Positions 63,138 to 64,000 of a DNA stretch of 64,000 bases are shown piece after piece (position 1 is the first letter of the stretch; each line of letters begins with the position of its first letter). The notes under the pieces were generated by a model. It was not told the origin of the DNA, ran no database searches, and was given only the letters and a program-made list of their open reading frames with translations. This DNA comes from Williamsia maris (GTDB lineage Bacteria > Actinomycetota > Actinomycetes > Mycobacteriales > Mycobacteriaceae), in NCBI RefSeq assembly GCF_024171815.1, contig NZ_JAMTCJ010000002.1, forward strand, positions 434,001 to 498,000, read 5' to 3'. The translations under genes and the position numbers were made by a program.

Positions 63138-63950
63138 TCAGGGCCCCGTGGGGTTCGTGGGCTCGGGTTGGCAGTGCGGGCACCACCAGGTCCGGCGGCG
63201 TTCCGGATCGTTCGGCACCTCGTCGACCACCAGTATCGTTGTGCCACAACGTAGACAGGGTCGGCCGGCTCGCCCCGCGACCCAGTGCTGTTCCCCCTTG
63301 CGTTTGTTGCCCGTGGTCACCTGCATCGCCCCGGGCACGGTGGCCGAATGGGTCAGGGCGCGGGCGCCGAGCCGGAGCAGGGCGTCGAGGTCGACATCGG
63401 CGACAGGTGTCCACGGATAGTGTCCGCGCAGGAAACACAGCTCGTTGACCCAGAGGTTCCCGAAACCGGCGACGCAACGTTGGTCGAGGAGGGCTGCGAC
63501 GAGCGCCCGTCCGGGATCGGCCGCCAGCCTGCGCGCGGCCTCGGCGGCATCCCAGTCGGTCCGTAGCGGATCGGGTCCCAGATAGCCGACGGCCTGATCC
63601 TCGTCACCGGTTCGGAGCAGTTCGACGACCGGAAGCCGGACCCCGTACGCGGCGGGTCCGTCGGTCCGCAGGACGACCCGCACGTCGGGCATCACCGACC
63701 GCGGCAGCCACTTACCCTCCTTCGAGACGGTCCAAGACCCCTGCATGCGCAGGTGGGTGTGCAGCGTGAGGTCGCCCGACAACCGCGTCAGCAGATGCTT
63801 GCCGTACGTGACGTGTTCGAGCACGGTGCGGTCGGCGAGATCTGCCGTGGCGTGTGCCGGGACCCGCAATTCGCCGTGCGTCAGCACGCGGCCTCGCATC
63901 GCGGAGTCGAGGCGCCGGGCGAGCGCGAACACGGTGTCACCTTCGGGCAC
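63138..63950 (-). CDS. Fpg/Nei-family DNA glycosylase/AP lyase (Nei2-like)
   Basis: 270 residues. The conserved N-terminus PEGDTVFALARRL supplies the catalytic Pro (after Met removal) and Glu; GKHLLTRLSGDLTLHTHLRM is the family loop, GFGNLWVNELCFLRG the helix-2-turn-helix, and CLRCGTTILVVDEVP with WWCPHCQ the C-terminal zinc finger. It removes oxidised pyrimidines and nicks the abasic site. The GTG start at 63950 puts Pro at position 2 as required; the frame is open to the window edge, where the upstream gene would be (lhr in Mycobacterium). Confidence 0.92.
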   Translation of the reverse strand: MPEGDTVFALARRLDSAMRGRVLTHGELRVPAHATADLADRTVLEHVTYGKHLLTRLSGDLTLHTHLRMQGSWTVSKEGKWLPRSVMPDVRVVLRTDGPAAYGVRLPVVELLRTGDEDQAVGYLGPDPLRTDWDAAEAARRLAADPGRALVAALLDQRCVAGFGNLWVNELCFLRGHYPWTPVADVDLDALLRLGARALTHSATVPGAMQVTTGNKRKGEQHWVAGRAGRPCLRCGTTILVVDEVPNDPERRRTWWCPHCQPEPTNPTGP

Positions 63951-64000
63951 GTACCCATCGTCCTCGTCATCACGGGTTACGTCATAGACCCGGGGCGGGT

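Overview
The window is a high-GC chromosomal segment of a mycolic-acid actinobacterium (order Mycobacteriales, most like Gordonia). The gene order DUF5318 - ponA - GT87 - rpsF - ssb - rpsR - rplI on one strand, with padR - ino1 diverging from it, matches the ino1/ponA1/rpsF neighbourhood of Mycobacterium. Two F420-type LLM enzymes, a KstR-like operator, a glucosylglycerate hydrolase and a DUF3068 protein fit the same lineage. The genus is inferred.

Layout. 1-1656: ribosomal/SSB operon rpsF-ssb-rpsR-rplI (minus; rplI runs off the left edge). 1846-7910: a plus-strand block absent from the mycobacterial order, holding two tandem phosphotransferase/AttH-like fusion proteins, a GT87 membrane glycosyltransferase and a GNAT. 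7949-13110: GT87, class A PBP and DUF5318 (minus), then padR-ino1 (plus). 14260-19060: an AT-richer accessory island. 19063-25092: a CitAB-type two-component system diverging from a TctCBA-UspA operon. 25177-34855: secreted lipase, SOS-type DNA polymerase IV, several TetR/SDR pairs, F420-related enzymes and an amidase. 35041-43593: Tat-exported PhoX, two CNNM/CorC-like membrane proteins, glucosylglycerate hydrolase, YceI, ilvD. 43706-53550: P450/TetR, KstR-box ketosteroid isomerase, degenerate GGDEF protein, LLM enzyme, DUF427, Tat-exported DAPG-hydrolase-like protein, trypsin-like protease, aldo/keto reductase. 53722-63950: DUF3068, an exported three-gene operon, CGNR regulator, a zinc-ribbon/DUF4436 pair, Lon and a Nei-type glycosylase.

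The most interesting part is the island. A 151-residue protein at 14586 looks like a Bell-type (bacterial HeLo/HELL-like) membrane-targeting effector with a C-terminal RHIM-like amyloid motif. The next reading frame (15023-18103) carries a matching motif at its N-terminus, then a P-loop NTPase and a TPR-like repeat array. The two motifs align over 22 residues without gaps, as expected for a bacterial NLR/amyloid-signalling cell-death (anti-phage) module. The NTPase frame has no ATG/GTG/TTG before its Walker A motif, so its start is unresolved (frameshift, unusual start codon or mutation). It also contains a recent 186-bp in-frame duplication of its repeat domain. Downstream lies a multiply frameshifted MDR-type oxidoreductase pseudogene.

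Other notable points: a likely pseudokinase among the tandem fusion proteins, a SOS box on dinB, a KstR-like box on the isomerase gene, an apparent CTG start in a CTGA overlap (DUF4436), and several clear convergent-gene terminators. I saw no tRNA, rRNA, CRISPR array or intact insertion sequence.
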